This document shows, piece after piece, positions 23,287-32,565 of a DNA stretch of 64,000 nt. Source of the stretch: Larus michahellis (Eukaryota; Chordata; Aves; Charadriiformes; Laridae); the NCBI RefSeq assembly GCF_964199755.1, contig NC_133929.1:1364001-1428000 (forward strand). The letters are read 5' to 3'. Positions within the stretch are counted from its first letter, which is position 1, and every line of letters starts with the position of its first letter. Both the position numbers and the translations under genes were made by a program. The notes beneath the pieces were generated by a model. That model had not been told where the DNA came from. It saw only the letters and a program-made list of their open reading frames with translations, and searched no databases.

Positions 23287-23559
23287 GTGATGGGAAAAAA
23301 AAAAGAAAAAAGAAAAAAAGAAAAAAGAAAAAGAAAAGAAAAAGAAAAAAAAGAGAAAAGGAAAAATAAAGAGGGGGAAAGAAAAACCAAACAGGAACAA
23401 TTAGATGGGAAATGTGCCACGTTAGCACAAAAGTATGCCATACGCGCTACGAGAAAGCGTCAGAAAAAGAGAAATAGGACACCAGATTCAAAGCAGTACC
23501 ATAGAGATATGTTTTTGTTTTTTTCCTATATGTGTATATGTTTTTGCATGCCTTGGTAA
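23287..23559 (+). pseudogene. Lysine-rich reading frame, possible Env leader remnant
   Basis: A 90-codon frame (ATG at 23290) begins with the purine tract, giving a Lys/Arg/Glu-rich stretch. It then has a basic segment (RATRKRQKKRNRTPDSKQ) and a hydrophobic end (MFLFFSYMCICFCMPW). The position, upstream of the TM region, and the basic-then-hydrophobic layout recall betaretroviral Env leader peptides. The coding potential of a simple repeat is easily accidental, so this is weak. Identical copies lie at 30999, 38711 and 46423 and, on the minus strand, at 62444-62716. Confidence 0.3.
23292..23366 (+). repeat. 75-nt pure purine tract
   Basis: An uninterrupted A/G run of GAAAAAAG type. It recurs in every array unit (31004, 38716 and 46428 onward) and, mirrored as pyrimidine, at about 62637-62711. 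A mirror-like purine strand of this length can adopt triplex (H-DNA) and stall polymerases. Confidence 0.85.
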
Positions 23560-23884
23560 ATTACTCTGTTATACCCTGTGAGACTAAATGAACCCCAGCA
23601 GAAGCGGTCTCTTGAGCAAGGGGGTGGAATATGGGAAAGCAACAGAAGATCGGCAAGGAAGATTGTAAATACACTCAAGGGACTCGCACCTGGGTGCTGG
23701 AAAACACATATATCACACCAAGTGTTATTCAGCCTCAGGTGCTGGCAAGAAAAACATTTGGATGACATAAGCCTGTGATGGACTCACAGACACCTTATCC
23801 AGCTGCTTGAGAATCTTGGCCTGTTGTGGAAGAAGATCAAAGCACAGTACCAGCAAGAACAGGGAGTCCGCATGCGCTCTAGCT

Positions 23885-23952
23885 AACAAGGACTCTTTTG
23901 CTGCCAAGGATTTGTGATAACAAGGACTCTCTTGCTGCCAAGGATAAGTTTA
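23885..23952 (+). repeat. 35-bp tandem duplication before the TM region
   Basis: AACAAGGACTCTTTTGCTGC and AACAAGGACTCTCTTGCTGC, each followed by CAAGGAT, stand 35 bp apart. Both copies are present in all four array units. Confidence 0.8.
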
Positions 23953-24312
23953 ACAATGCTACTAGTACAGCTATTTCTGAGTTATTGCTAGATGTAGATA
24001 GTATTCGATATGCGACGCTGCAAAACAGAGCTGCTACTGATTTTTTGCTTTCAGCTCACAGACATGGTTGTCAAGATTTTAAAGGACTGTATTGTATGAA
24101 TCTAAGTGACCACTCCAAATCCATCCATGCCCAGCTGCAGGAACTGCACCGACCGAACCAGCAACTTGTGGAAACCACTGGGTGAAATCTCTTTGCTGGA
24201 TGGACTTGGGGGTGGGGTTGGTTGAAGCAAATTATTGCCTGTGTGGAAGGAATTTGTCTGTTATGTTTAGTATGCTGTTTGCCATGTTTAATAAGCATTA
24301 TACGATCAGTTG
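23898..24312 (+). pseudogene. env: ERV-A env TM, unit 1 (cut by ERV-B)
   Basis: The frame shows the TM ectodomain with the LLDVDSIRYATLQNRAAT immunosuppressive-type helix and a CX6-YC version of the CX6CC loop (first Cys of the pair replaced by Tyr). NLSDHS follows, then after an in-frame TGA (24183-24185) a Trp-rich membrane-proximal part and the membrane span (CLLCLVCCLPCLI). ERV-B enters just after the span; the cytoplasmic tail resumes at 30794. The ectodomain is alpharetrovirus-like. Confidence 0.75.
24308..24312. repeat. ERV-B target-site duplication, copy 1 left
   Basis: AGTTG directly before the ERV-B 5' LTR; the same five bases follow the 3' LTR at 30794-30798. The undisturbed site with a single AGTTG exists at 47444-47448. 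Confidence 0.85.
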
Positions 24313-24712
24313 TGTCCTGGTTCCGGTGGGGATAGGGTTAACTTTTCCTGGTATTCCATGCCATGTGAGCCACGCCCACCCTGAGCTGCCGGGGGAGGGG
24401 GCAGGAAGTTGCTGCTTAAAAGCGGGCTGGGGCGTCCCGGGTCCGGGTCCGGCCGGTCGGCGAGCGGCGGGGAGCGGCGGTTCCGTAATCGCGTTTGTAT
24501 ATTCCCCTATCCGGTTCCGTAATCGCGTTTGTATATTCCCCTATCCGTGTTGTTGTTGTTGTTGTTGTTTGCCTGTTCCCTTTGCTGTTCTGTTAAACTG
24601 CCTTTGTCCCAACCCAAGAGTCTTGCCTTTTCTTACGGTCCTTCCTGTATTAGGAAGGCACGTGCGAGCGGCACGTGGTTTTTTTGTTGCCATCTGAGGC
24701 TAAACCACGACA
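24313..24712 (+). repeat. ERV-B 5' LTR, copy 1 (400 bp)
   Basis: From TGTCCTGGTTCCGG to CTAAACCACGACA. Against the 351-bp 3' LTR it has three extra tandem duplications. These are GGTCCG (6 bp), a 34-bp copy of the GGTTCCGTAATCGCG segment near 24512, and three more GTT triplets near 24548. Together they account for the 49-bp difference. A CACGCCCACC box and a TTAAAAG TATA-like motif (24416) precede the probable transcription start. Confidence 0.9.
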
Positions 24713-24720
24713 GTCCTTTT

Positions 24721-24738
24721 TGGCGCCCAACGTGGGGC
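24721..24738 (+). other. ERV-B primer-binding site (tRNA-Lys1,2)
   Basis: TGGCGCCCAACGTGGGGC starts eight bases after the LTR. This is the known tRNA-Lys1,2 primer complement, used for example by foamy viruses and several other retroviruses. Confidence 0.9.
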
Positions 24739-24853
24739 TTGAAGGGTTGAGATAACGACAGAATCCAACTAGAACGTGGAAAAAACGGTTTTGGTTTTTT
24801 TTTTTTTTTTCTTGTATGCATTTATTTTATTAGGTAAGTAGTCACTGGTCATC
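24739..24853 (+). promoter_or_regulatory. ERV-B leader with a consensus splice donor
   Basis: The leader contains a T tract and TTAG|GTAAGTAG (GT at 24834-24835), a near-perfect donor 20 bp before the gag start. No env exists for it to feed, so it may be a relic or used only in fusion transcripts. Repeated at 32546 and 40258. Confidence 0.5.
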
Positions 24854-26803
24854 ATGTTGCTTGGTTTGTTCTCATGGCTGTGTTACATAAATTCCTATAT
24901 GGCTTATGTACTCCCTGCGATGCTGTTTACCATGTCTGGAAGAGGGATGAGGATTATCATTCTGCTGTCCTGTGCGATATCTGTTTATGATATGATAACA
25001 TCACTGTTCAGACGGCTATTTTGGGGTGTTTATGTGGTTTTGTTGTCCTGTCCGTACATTGGACACCGTCTCTCAGAATTTGTTAATAGTTTCCCCAGCC
25101 CTTTTGCCTCCCTTTTCTCCTTCGGGTCAGGTATGACAGCTTTTGAGAATCTTGAATATCCTTGGGATACTCAAACTAGTGTGTTCCTAGTGCTATGTCT
25201 CCTGAATACGTTCCAGGTCTTGTTTAGGGTTAAGCGACTATTTAAGACTACCACCCGGAGATCTGCTCCGAGGCTGGATAGTCAGGGGTGGCATGGCATG
25301 TGGGAGAGCATGGGCAGGTACCTAGAGAACTACTCACCTCCAATGGTCTGGGACTTCACCCCTGAACAATTACAGGACCCTGATAAAGTGGTAGAATATT
25401 TGAAGGGAAAATGCTGTGGCTATTCTAGAGAGGCACAACTCACCGCGCTGTGCTGGGCCCTGGCCAGTATCTACCAGGCACTGCTCAGAATTATGCAGCA
25501 CCCTCAAGGGGAAGAGATGGAAACCAGACCGGCGGCCCCTGCGGCTGCTGCAGCCCCTGCGGCGGCCCCTGCGGCTACTGCAACCCCTGCGGCGGCCCCT
25601 GCGGCTACTGCAACCCCTGCGGCAGACACTGCGGCTACTGCAACCCCTGTGGCAGACACTGCGGTTACTGCAACCCCCGTGGTAGCCACTGCCACTGAAC
25701 CAGGGAACCAACCCGTGCCGGTATCAGTTGCCCCCATACAGAAGTAGTACACAAAGAAATCAGTTCGCTTAGTAAGAGATGATGATGAACCAGGGCCATC
25801 ACGAGAGCAGGAGGAAGAGGCAGAACCAGAGATAATTACTCGATCCCTATCCTTGAGTGAGCTGCGGGATATGCGAAAAGATTTCAGCCAACTCTCAGGC
25901 GAGCACATTGTCACCTGGCTGCTCCGGTGCTGGGATAATGGGGCCAGTAGCCTGGAATTAGAGGGTAGGGAGGCCAGGCAGCTGGGATCCCTGTCTAGGG
26001 AAGGCGGCATTGACAAGGCGATTGGGAAAAAGACCCAAGCCCTCAGCCTCTGGAAACGACTCCTGTCAGGCGTGAGGGAGAGGTACCCCTTCAGTGAGGA
26101 TGTTGTATGTCAGCCAAGCAAGTGGACTACCATGGAAAGAGGTATCCAGTACCTGAGAGAATTAGCCGTGCGGGAGATGATTTATTATGACTTGGACAAT
26201 GCAGACTTACCCACAGACCCTGATGAGGTGCGATGCACAAGGCCCATGTGGCGGAAGTTTGTACGGAGCGCACCATCGTCATATGCCAACTCCCTGGCAG
26301 TAATGGAATGGAAAGGTGAAGAGGGACCAACGGTGGATGAGGTAGCTGGCCGGCTCCGGCGATATGAAGGAAGTCTCTCTTCCCCCCTTGTCTCAGCTGT
26401 GGAGAAACTGTCGCGGAAGGTCCAGCAACTTGAAGAGAATATGTTCTACTCCCCACCTGCACGGGCCAGCATCTCAGCTATTAGAAGCAGGCATTTCCCC
26501 ACTCAAGAGAGAGAGTACAGAGGATACACACCACGAGGCACCCTGTGGTTCTACCTGCGGGACCACGGAGAGGACATGAGGAAGTGGGATGGACAACCTA
26601 CTTCGATCCTGCGGACACGGGTACAGGAGTTGCAAGGAAGGACAACCACAAAAGGGGATCCCTCCAGGAAAAGTGCCGCCCCAGTTTCCAGTGGGCCGTT
26701 CCCCAGACAGAGCAGAAGGCCTGATCTTGCTTCTGATCCTCTTGAAGGAACTTCCAAGTCATTTATGCAAGAAGTGAGTAATGGATACTATGACGAGTAT
26801 TAG
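24854..26803 (+). pseudogene. gag: ERV-B gag, copy 1, with in-frame amber
   Basis: One frame from ATG 24854 to TAG 26801-26803, with an extra TAG at 25745-25747 after 297 codons. The N-terminal part has four hydrophobic segments (residues about 2-26, 33-46, 56-68 and 109-124), odd for a Gag. It is followed by a globular stretch ending FTPEQLQDPDKVVEYLKG, and an Ala/Pro/Thr linker coded by 27-30-bp repeats (25530-25690). After the amber comes an acidic spacer, then a capsid-like domain (SGEHIVTWLLRCWDNGAS, then WTTMERGIQYLRELAV). The tail is Arg-rich and without a CCHC knuckle (GTLWFYLRDHGEDMRKWDG). A TTG-start frame at 25853 is not a separate gene. The amber means that only the N-terminal half would be made without suppression. 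Confidence 0.78.
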
Positions 26804-26826
26804 GGGGGCCCTGCCTCCGGCCAGGT
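26801..26826 (+). promoter_or_regulatory. Gag-Pol in-frame UAG with downstream hairpin (possible readthrough signal)
   Basis: Gag ends in TAG and pol continues in the same frame with no shift. A G-rich stretch follows directly, then a short stem (CCTGCC 26810-26815 with GGCCAGG 26819-26825, one bulge). This resembles the stop-suppression layout of gammaretroviruses. Present identically at 34513 and 42225. Confidence 0.5.
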
Positions 26827-29800
26827 GGAGGAAAGGGACAACCGGGTTTATTGGACGGTGTGGATTCGATGGCCTGGAACATCAGACCCACAGGAGTATA
26901 AGGCTCTAGTGGACACGGGTGCGCAGTGTACTTTAATACCATCAAGCTATAGAGGGGCAGAACCCATTTGTATTTCTGGGGTGACAGGGGGATCCCAAGA
27001 GTTGACTGTACTGGAGGCAGAAGTGAGCCTAACTGGGAATGAGTGGCAAAAGCATCCCATTGTGACTGGCCCAGAGGCTCCATGCATCCTTGGTATAGAT
27101 TACCTCAGGAGAGGGCATTTTAAGGACCCAAAAGGGTACCGCTGGGCCTTTGGCATAGCTGCTTTGGAGACAGAGGAAGTTAAACAGTTGTCTGCCTTGC
27201 CTGGTCTCTCGGAGGATTCTTCTGTTGTGGGGTTGTTGAGGGTCAAAGAACAACAGGTGCCGATTGCTACCACAACGGTGCATCGGCGGCAGTATCGCAC
27301 TAACCGAGACTCTCTGATTCCCATCCATGAGCTGATTCGTCAACTAGAGGTTCAAGGAGTGATCAGCAAGACTCGCTCACCCTTTAACAGTCCCATATGG
27401 CCGGTGCGAAAATCTAATGGAGAGTGGAGGCTAACTGTAGACTATCGTGGTCTGAATGAAGTCACGCCACCGCTGAGTGCTGCCGTGCCGGACATGCTAG
27501 AACTCCAGTACGAACTGGAGTCCAAGGCAGCCAAGTGGTATGCCACGATTGATATAGCGAATGCATTCTTCTCAATCCCTTTGGCAGCAGAGTGCAGGCC
27601 ACAGTTTGCTTTCACTTGGAGGGGCGTCCAATACACCTGGAATCGACTGCCCCAGGGGTGGAAACACAGCCCCACCATTTGCCATGGACTGATCCAGACT
27701 GCACTGGAACAGGGTGAAGCTCCAGAACATCTGCAGTACATTGATGACATCATTGTATGGGGAAACACAGCAGAAGAAGTTTTTGAGAAAGGGAGTAAAA
27801 TAGTCCAAATCCTTCTGAACGCTGGTTTTGCTATAAAGCGAAGTAAGGTTAAGGGACCTGCGCAGGAGATCCAGTTTTTAGGAATAAAATGGCAAGATGG
27901 ACGCCGTCAGATCCCAATGGATGTGATCAACAAAATAGCAGCTGTGTCTCCACCAACTAGTAAAAAGGAAACACAGGCTTTCTTAGGTATTGTGGGTTTT
28001 TGGAGAATGCATATCCCAGATTACAGTCAAATTGTAAGCCCTCTGTATCAAGTAACCCGGAAGAAGAATGATTTTAAATGGGGTCCTGAGCAACGACAAG
28101 CTTTTGAACAAATCAAACAGGAAATAGTCCATGCAGTGGCCCTGGGGCCAGTCCGGGCAGGACAAGATGTTAAAAATGTGCTCTATACCGCAGCCGGGGA
28201 GAACGGCCCTACCTGGAGCCTCTGGCAGAAAGCACCAGGGGAGACTCGAGGTCGACCCCTAGGGTTTGGGAGTCGTGGATACAGAGGATCTGAAGCCCGC
28301 TACACTCCAACAGAAAAAGAGATATTGGCAGCATATGAAGGGGTTCGAGCTGCTTCGGAAGTAGTTGGTACAGAAGCACAGCTCCTCTTAGCACCTCGAC
28401 TGCCGGTGCTGGGCTGGATGTTCAAAGAAAGGGTCCCCACCACACATCATGCAACCGATGCTACATGGAGTAAGTGGATTGCACTGATCACGCAGCGAAC
28501 TCGAATGGGAAACCCCAGTCGCCCAGGAATTCTGGAAGTGATCATGGACTGGCCAGAAGGCAAGGATTTCGGAATGTCACCAGAGGAGGAGGTGACGCGT
28601 GCAGAAGAGGCCCCACCATATAATAAACTGCCAGAAAATGAGAAGAAATATGCCCTGTTCACTGATGGGTCCTGCCGTATTGTGGGAAAGCATCGAAAGT
28701 GGAAGGCTGCTGTGTGGAGTCCTACATGACGGGTTGCAGAAGCCAGTGAGGGACAGGGTGAATCGAGCCAGTTTGCAGAGGTGAAGGCTATTCAGCTGGC
28801 TTTGGACATTGCTGAGCGAGAAAAATGGCCAGTACTTTATCTCTACGCTGACTCATGGATGGTGGCAAATGCTCTGTGGGGGTGGTTACAGCAGTGGAAG
28901 CAGGGCAGCTGGCAGCGCAGAGGCAAACCCATCTGGGCTGCTGACCTATGGCAAGATATTGCTGCCCGGATAGAGAATCTGGTTGTGAAAGTACGCCATG
29001 TAGATGCCCACGTACCGAAGAATCGGGCCACGGAGGAACATCAGAACAACCAGCAGGTGGATCGGGCCGCTAGGATTGAAGTGGCTCAGGTGGATCTGGA
29101 CTGGCAACGTAAGGGTGAACTATTCATAGCTCGGTGGGCCCATGACTCCTCAGGCCATCAAGGGAGAGATGCAACATATAGATGGGCTCGTGACCGAGGG
29201 GTGGACTTGACCATGGACACTATTGCACAGGTCATCCATGAATGTGAGACATGCGCTGCGATCAAACAAGCCAAGCGTTTGAAGCCTCTTTGGTATGGAG
29301 GGCGATGGCTGAAATACAAATCTGGGGAGGCCTGGCAGATTGATTATATCACACTGCCACAAACCCGTCAAGGCAAGCGCTATGTGCTCACAATGGTGGA
29401 AGCAACCGCTGGATGGCTGGAAACATACCCTGTGCCCCATGCCACTGCCCGGAACACTATCCTGGGCCTTGAAAAGCAAGTCCTGTGGCGACATGGTACC
29501 CCAGAGAGAATTGAGTCGGACAATGGGACTCATTTCCGAAACAGCCTCATAGACACCTGGGCCAAAGAGCATGGTATCGAGTGGGTGTGTCACATCCCCT
29601 ATCACGCACCAGCCTCTGGGAAGATAGAACGATACAATGGACTGTTAAAAACTACACTGAGAGCAATGGGTGGTGGGACTTTAAAACACTGGGATACACA
29701 TTTAGCAAAAGCTACCTGGCTAGTTAACACCAGGGGATCTAACAATCGGGCTGGCCCTGCCCAATCAAAACTTCCACGTACTGTAGAAGGGGATAAAGTC

Positions 29801-29989
29801 CCCGTAGTGCATATGAAGAATATGCTAGGGAAGACAGTCTGGGTTAGTCCTGCCTCAGGCAAAGGCAAACCCATCCGTGGGATTGCTTTTGCCCAAGGAC
29901 CTGGGTGCACTTGGTGGGTGATGCGGCAGGATGGGGAAGTCCGATGTGTACCTCATGGGGATCTGATTTTGGGCGAGAATAGCCAATGA
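26804..29989 (+). pseudogene. pol: ERV-B pol, copy 1: protease, RT, RNase H, integrase; one in-frame TGA
   Basis: Protease has the active-site ALVDTGAQ (about 26906-26929) and a CILGIDYL flap-side motif. RT follows with FNSPIWPV, WRLTVDYRGLNE and the catalytic YIDDI at 27737-27751. RNase H has FTDGS, AEVKA and YADSW, with a last Asp in QQVDRAAR. Integrase has an HHCC finger (HDSSGHQ, then CETC) and a D,D-35-E core (WQIDY near 29335, ESDNG near 29514, KIERYNG near 29622). A TGA at 28727-28729 cuts RNase H after its first Asp; the frame resumes unchanged. The stop is shared by all array copies, so it predates amplification. Without suppression no integrase would be made. Confidence 0.88.
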
Positions 29990-30442
29990 ATCAGATTGTG
30001 TGCTGTTAATTGATAAGTAACACTGTCACTGTATGTCCTCATTGCTATAATTGCTATCAGTTGTACTACAAGTAAGGCACAGGGATGATGGGATAAGAAC
30101 TGATCTCAGCAGCTGGCGCCCAGCAGTTTCCTCAAGATCTACATCTTCAGCCCACAGACTGCGTGCATGAGCCACACCAGGTGCACCAGTCACAAGCTCC
30201 GAAAAAATACAGCATGCAACAGACCAGCACCACCCAGCATCTCACCTGCCCTGAGAGACTGTTCTAACAAATGGAGCCCAAAGCCGTGGATTAAAAGAAC
30301 TCAATGGACACTTTGGAGGGATGACCCATAAACTAAGGGCATTATATGTGTGTATATATATATATATAACAGGGGAAAGTGGTGGCAATTCATTGGAACC
30401 TGCTGGGCATGGCATAGATGGTATGGAATAAGGGGTGGATAA
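29990..30442 (+). other. ERV-B 3' non-coding region and polypurine tract
   Basis: No env-like frame. It contains a TA microsatellite (about 30354-30368) and ends in AAGGGGTGGATAA immediately before the LTR, the probable polypurine tract. The same GGGGTGGAT core precedes the ERV-C LTR. Confidence 0.65.
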
Positions 30443-30793
30443 TGTCCTGGTTCCGGTGGGGATAGGGTTAATTTTTCCTGGTATTCCATGCCATGTGAGC
30501 CACGCCCACCCTGAGCTGCCGGGGGAGGGGGCAGGAAGTTGCTGCTTAAAAGCGGGCTGGGGCGTCCCGGGTCCGGCCGGTCGGCGAGCGGCGGGGAGCG
30601 GCGGTTCCGTAATCGCGTTTGTATATTCCCCTATCCGTGTTGTTGTTGTTTGCCTGTTCCCTTTGCTGTTCTGTTAAACTGCCTTTGTCCCAACCCAAGA
30701 GTCTTGCCTTTTCTTACGATCCTTCCTGTATTAGGAAGGCACGTGCGAGCGGCACGTGGTTTTTTTGTTGCCATCTGAGGCTAAACCACGACA
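30443..30793 (+). repeat. ERV-B 3' LTR, copy 1 (351 bp)
   Basis: Same ends as the 5' LTR but lacking its three duplications. Two substitutions are visible as well (TTAACTTTTC against TTAATTTTTC, and TACGGTCC against TACGATCC). Confidence 0.9.
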
Positions 30794-32024
30794 AGTTGTA
30801 GATGCCGCTTTGCATCGTACCCTTGTACGAGTTGTAGAATATGTTGCTCTAAAAACTATGTGTGTATCCATGAGAACCTGACCTTCGCAGAAGAAGATAA
30901 CAAGAAGGGAAAAAATTTTCTGTAGGAAAATGAGAAACTTAAGGAAAAATGAGAAACTGAGCTCTTGTTGCAAAGGCAGACTTTTATGTCAGTCGTAAGT
31001 GATGGGAAAAAAAAAAGAAAAAAGAAAAAAAGAAAAAAGAAAAAGAAAAGAAAAAGAAAAAAAAGAGAAAAGGAAAAATAAAGAGGGGGAAAGAAAAACC
31101 AAACAGGAACAATTAGATGGGAAATGTGCCACGTTAGCACAAAAGTATGCCATACGCGCTACGAGAAAGCGTCAGAAAAAGAGAAATAGGACACCAGATT
31201 CAAAGCAGTACCATAGAGATATGTTTTTGTTTTTTTCCTATATGTGTATATGTTTTTGCATGCCTTGGTAAATTACTCTGTTATACCCTGTGAGACTAAA
31301 TGAACCCCAGCAGAAGCGGTCTCTTGAGCAAGGGGGTGGAATATGGGAAAGCAACAGAAGATCGGCAAGGAAGATTGTAAATACACTCAAGGGACTCGCA
31401 CCTGGGTGCTGGAAAACACATATATCACACCAAGTGTTATTCAGCCTCAGGTGCTGGCAAGAAAAACATTTGGATGACATAAGCCTGTGATGGACTCACA
31501 GACACCTTATCCAGCTGCTTGAGAATCTTGGCCTGTTGTGGAAGAAGATCAAAGCACAGTACCAGCAAGAACAGGGAGTCCGCATGCGCTCTAGCTAACA
31601 AGGACTCTTTTGCTGCCAAGGATTTGTGATAACAAGGACTCTCTTGCTGCCAAGGATAAGTTTAACAATGCTACTAGTACAGCTATTTCTGAGTTATTGC
31701 TAGATGTAGATAGTATTCGATATGCGACGCTGCAAAACAGAGCTGCTACTGATTTTTTACTTTCAGCTCACAGACATGGTTGTCAAGATTTTAAAGGACT
31801 GTATTGTATGAATCTAAGTGACCACTCCAAATCCATCCATGCCCAGCTGCAGGAACTGCACCGACCGAACCAGCAACTTGTGGAAACCACTGGGTGAAAT
31901 CTCTTTGCTGGATGGACTTGGGGGTGGGGTTGGTTGAAGCAAATTATTGCCTGTGTGGAAGGAATTTGTCTGTTATGTTTAGTATGCTGTTTGCCATGTT
32001 TAATAAGCATTATGCGATCAGTTG
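30794..32024 (+). repeat. Array segment between ERV-B copies 1 and 2 (ERV-A env)
   Basis: 1231 bp. AGTTG and the ERV-A TM cytoplasmic tail run to about 30909, then the 10-bp A/T filler, then the start of unit 2 at 30919. Unit 2 brings the purine tract, the Lys-rich frame (30999) and the TM ectodomain (31610-32024). One base in the TM tail (32014, G) differs from units 1 and 4 (A). Confidence 0.88.
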
Positions 32025-32424
32025 TGTCCTGGTTCCGGTGGGGATAGGGTTAACTTTTCCTGGTATTCCATGCCATGTGAGCCACGCCCACCCTGAGCTG
32101 CCGGGGGAGGGGGCAGGAAGTTGCTGCTTAAAAGCGGGCTGGGGCGTCCCGGGTCCGGGTCCGGCCGGTCGGCGAGCGGCGGGGAGCGGCGGTTCCGTAA
32201 TCGCGTTTGTATATTCCCCTATCCGGTTCCGTAATCGCGTTTGTATATTCCCCTATCCGTGTTGTTGTTGTTGTTGTTGTTTGCCTGTTCCCTTTGCTGT
32301 TCTGTTAAACTGCCTTTGTCCCAACCCAAGAGTCTTGCCTTTTCTTACGGTCCTTCCTGTATTAGGAAGGCACGTGCGAGCGGCACGTGGTTTTTTTGTT
32401 GCCATCTGAGGCTAAACCACGACA
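32025..32424 (+). repeat. ERV-B 5' LTR, copy 2
   Basis: 400-bp form with the same three internal duplications as in copy 1. Confidence 0.9.
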
Positions 32425-32432
32425 GTCCTTTT

Positions 32433-32450
32433 TGGCGCCCAACGTGGGGC
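32433..32450 (+). other. ERV-B primer-binding site, copy 2
   Basis: TGGCGCCCAACGTGGGGC, identical to copy 1. Confidence 0.9.
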
Positions 32451-32565
32451 TTGAAGGGTTGAGATAACGACAGAATCCAACTAGAACGTGGAAAAAACGG
32501 TTTTGGTTTTTTTTTTTTTTTTCTTGTATGCATTTATTTTATTAGGTAAGTAGTCACTGGTCATC

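Larger units (their letters stand above)
24313..30793 (+). mobile_element. ERV-B provirus, copy 1 (env-less, class III/ERV-L-like)
   Basis: A 6481-bp element with a 400-bp 5' LTR, tRNA-Lys1,2 primer site, gag, pol (protease-RT-RNase H-integrase) and a 450-bp non-coding tail with no env. A polypurine tract and a 351-bp 3' LTR complete it. All coding lies in one frame, 24854-29989, interrupted by three in-frame stops (25745 TAG, 26801 TAG, 28727 TGA). Absence of env, absence of a CCHC zinc knuckle and the primer type fit a spuma/ERV-L-like lineage. It sits in the ERV-A TM gene. Class assignment is by motif style only. Confidence 0.85.

Noticed and set aside
25450..25698. Cys/Gly-rich keratin-like protein
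   Set aside because: Off-frame reading of the gag Ala/Pro/Thr minisatellite; the rival frames on both strands are equally open.
25853..26803. 316-codon frame as a separate gene
   Set aside because: It begins at a TTG inside an open frame that continues upstream to the amber at 25745. It is the second half of gag.
30435..30801. Small proteins at the ERV-B LTRs (also at 38147, 45859 and 63038)
   Set aside because: Open frames inside a GC-rich LTR, with no start context or conservation beyond the LTR itself.
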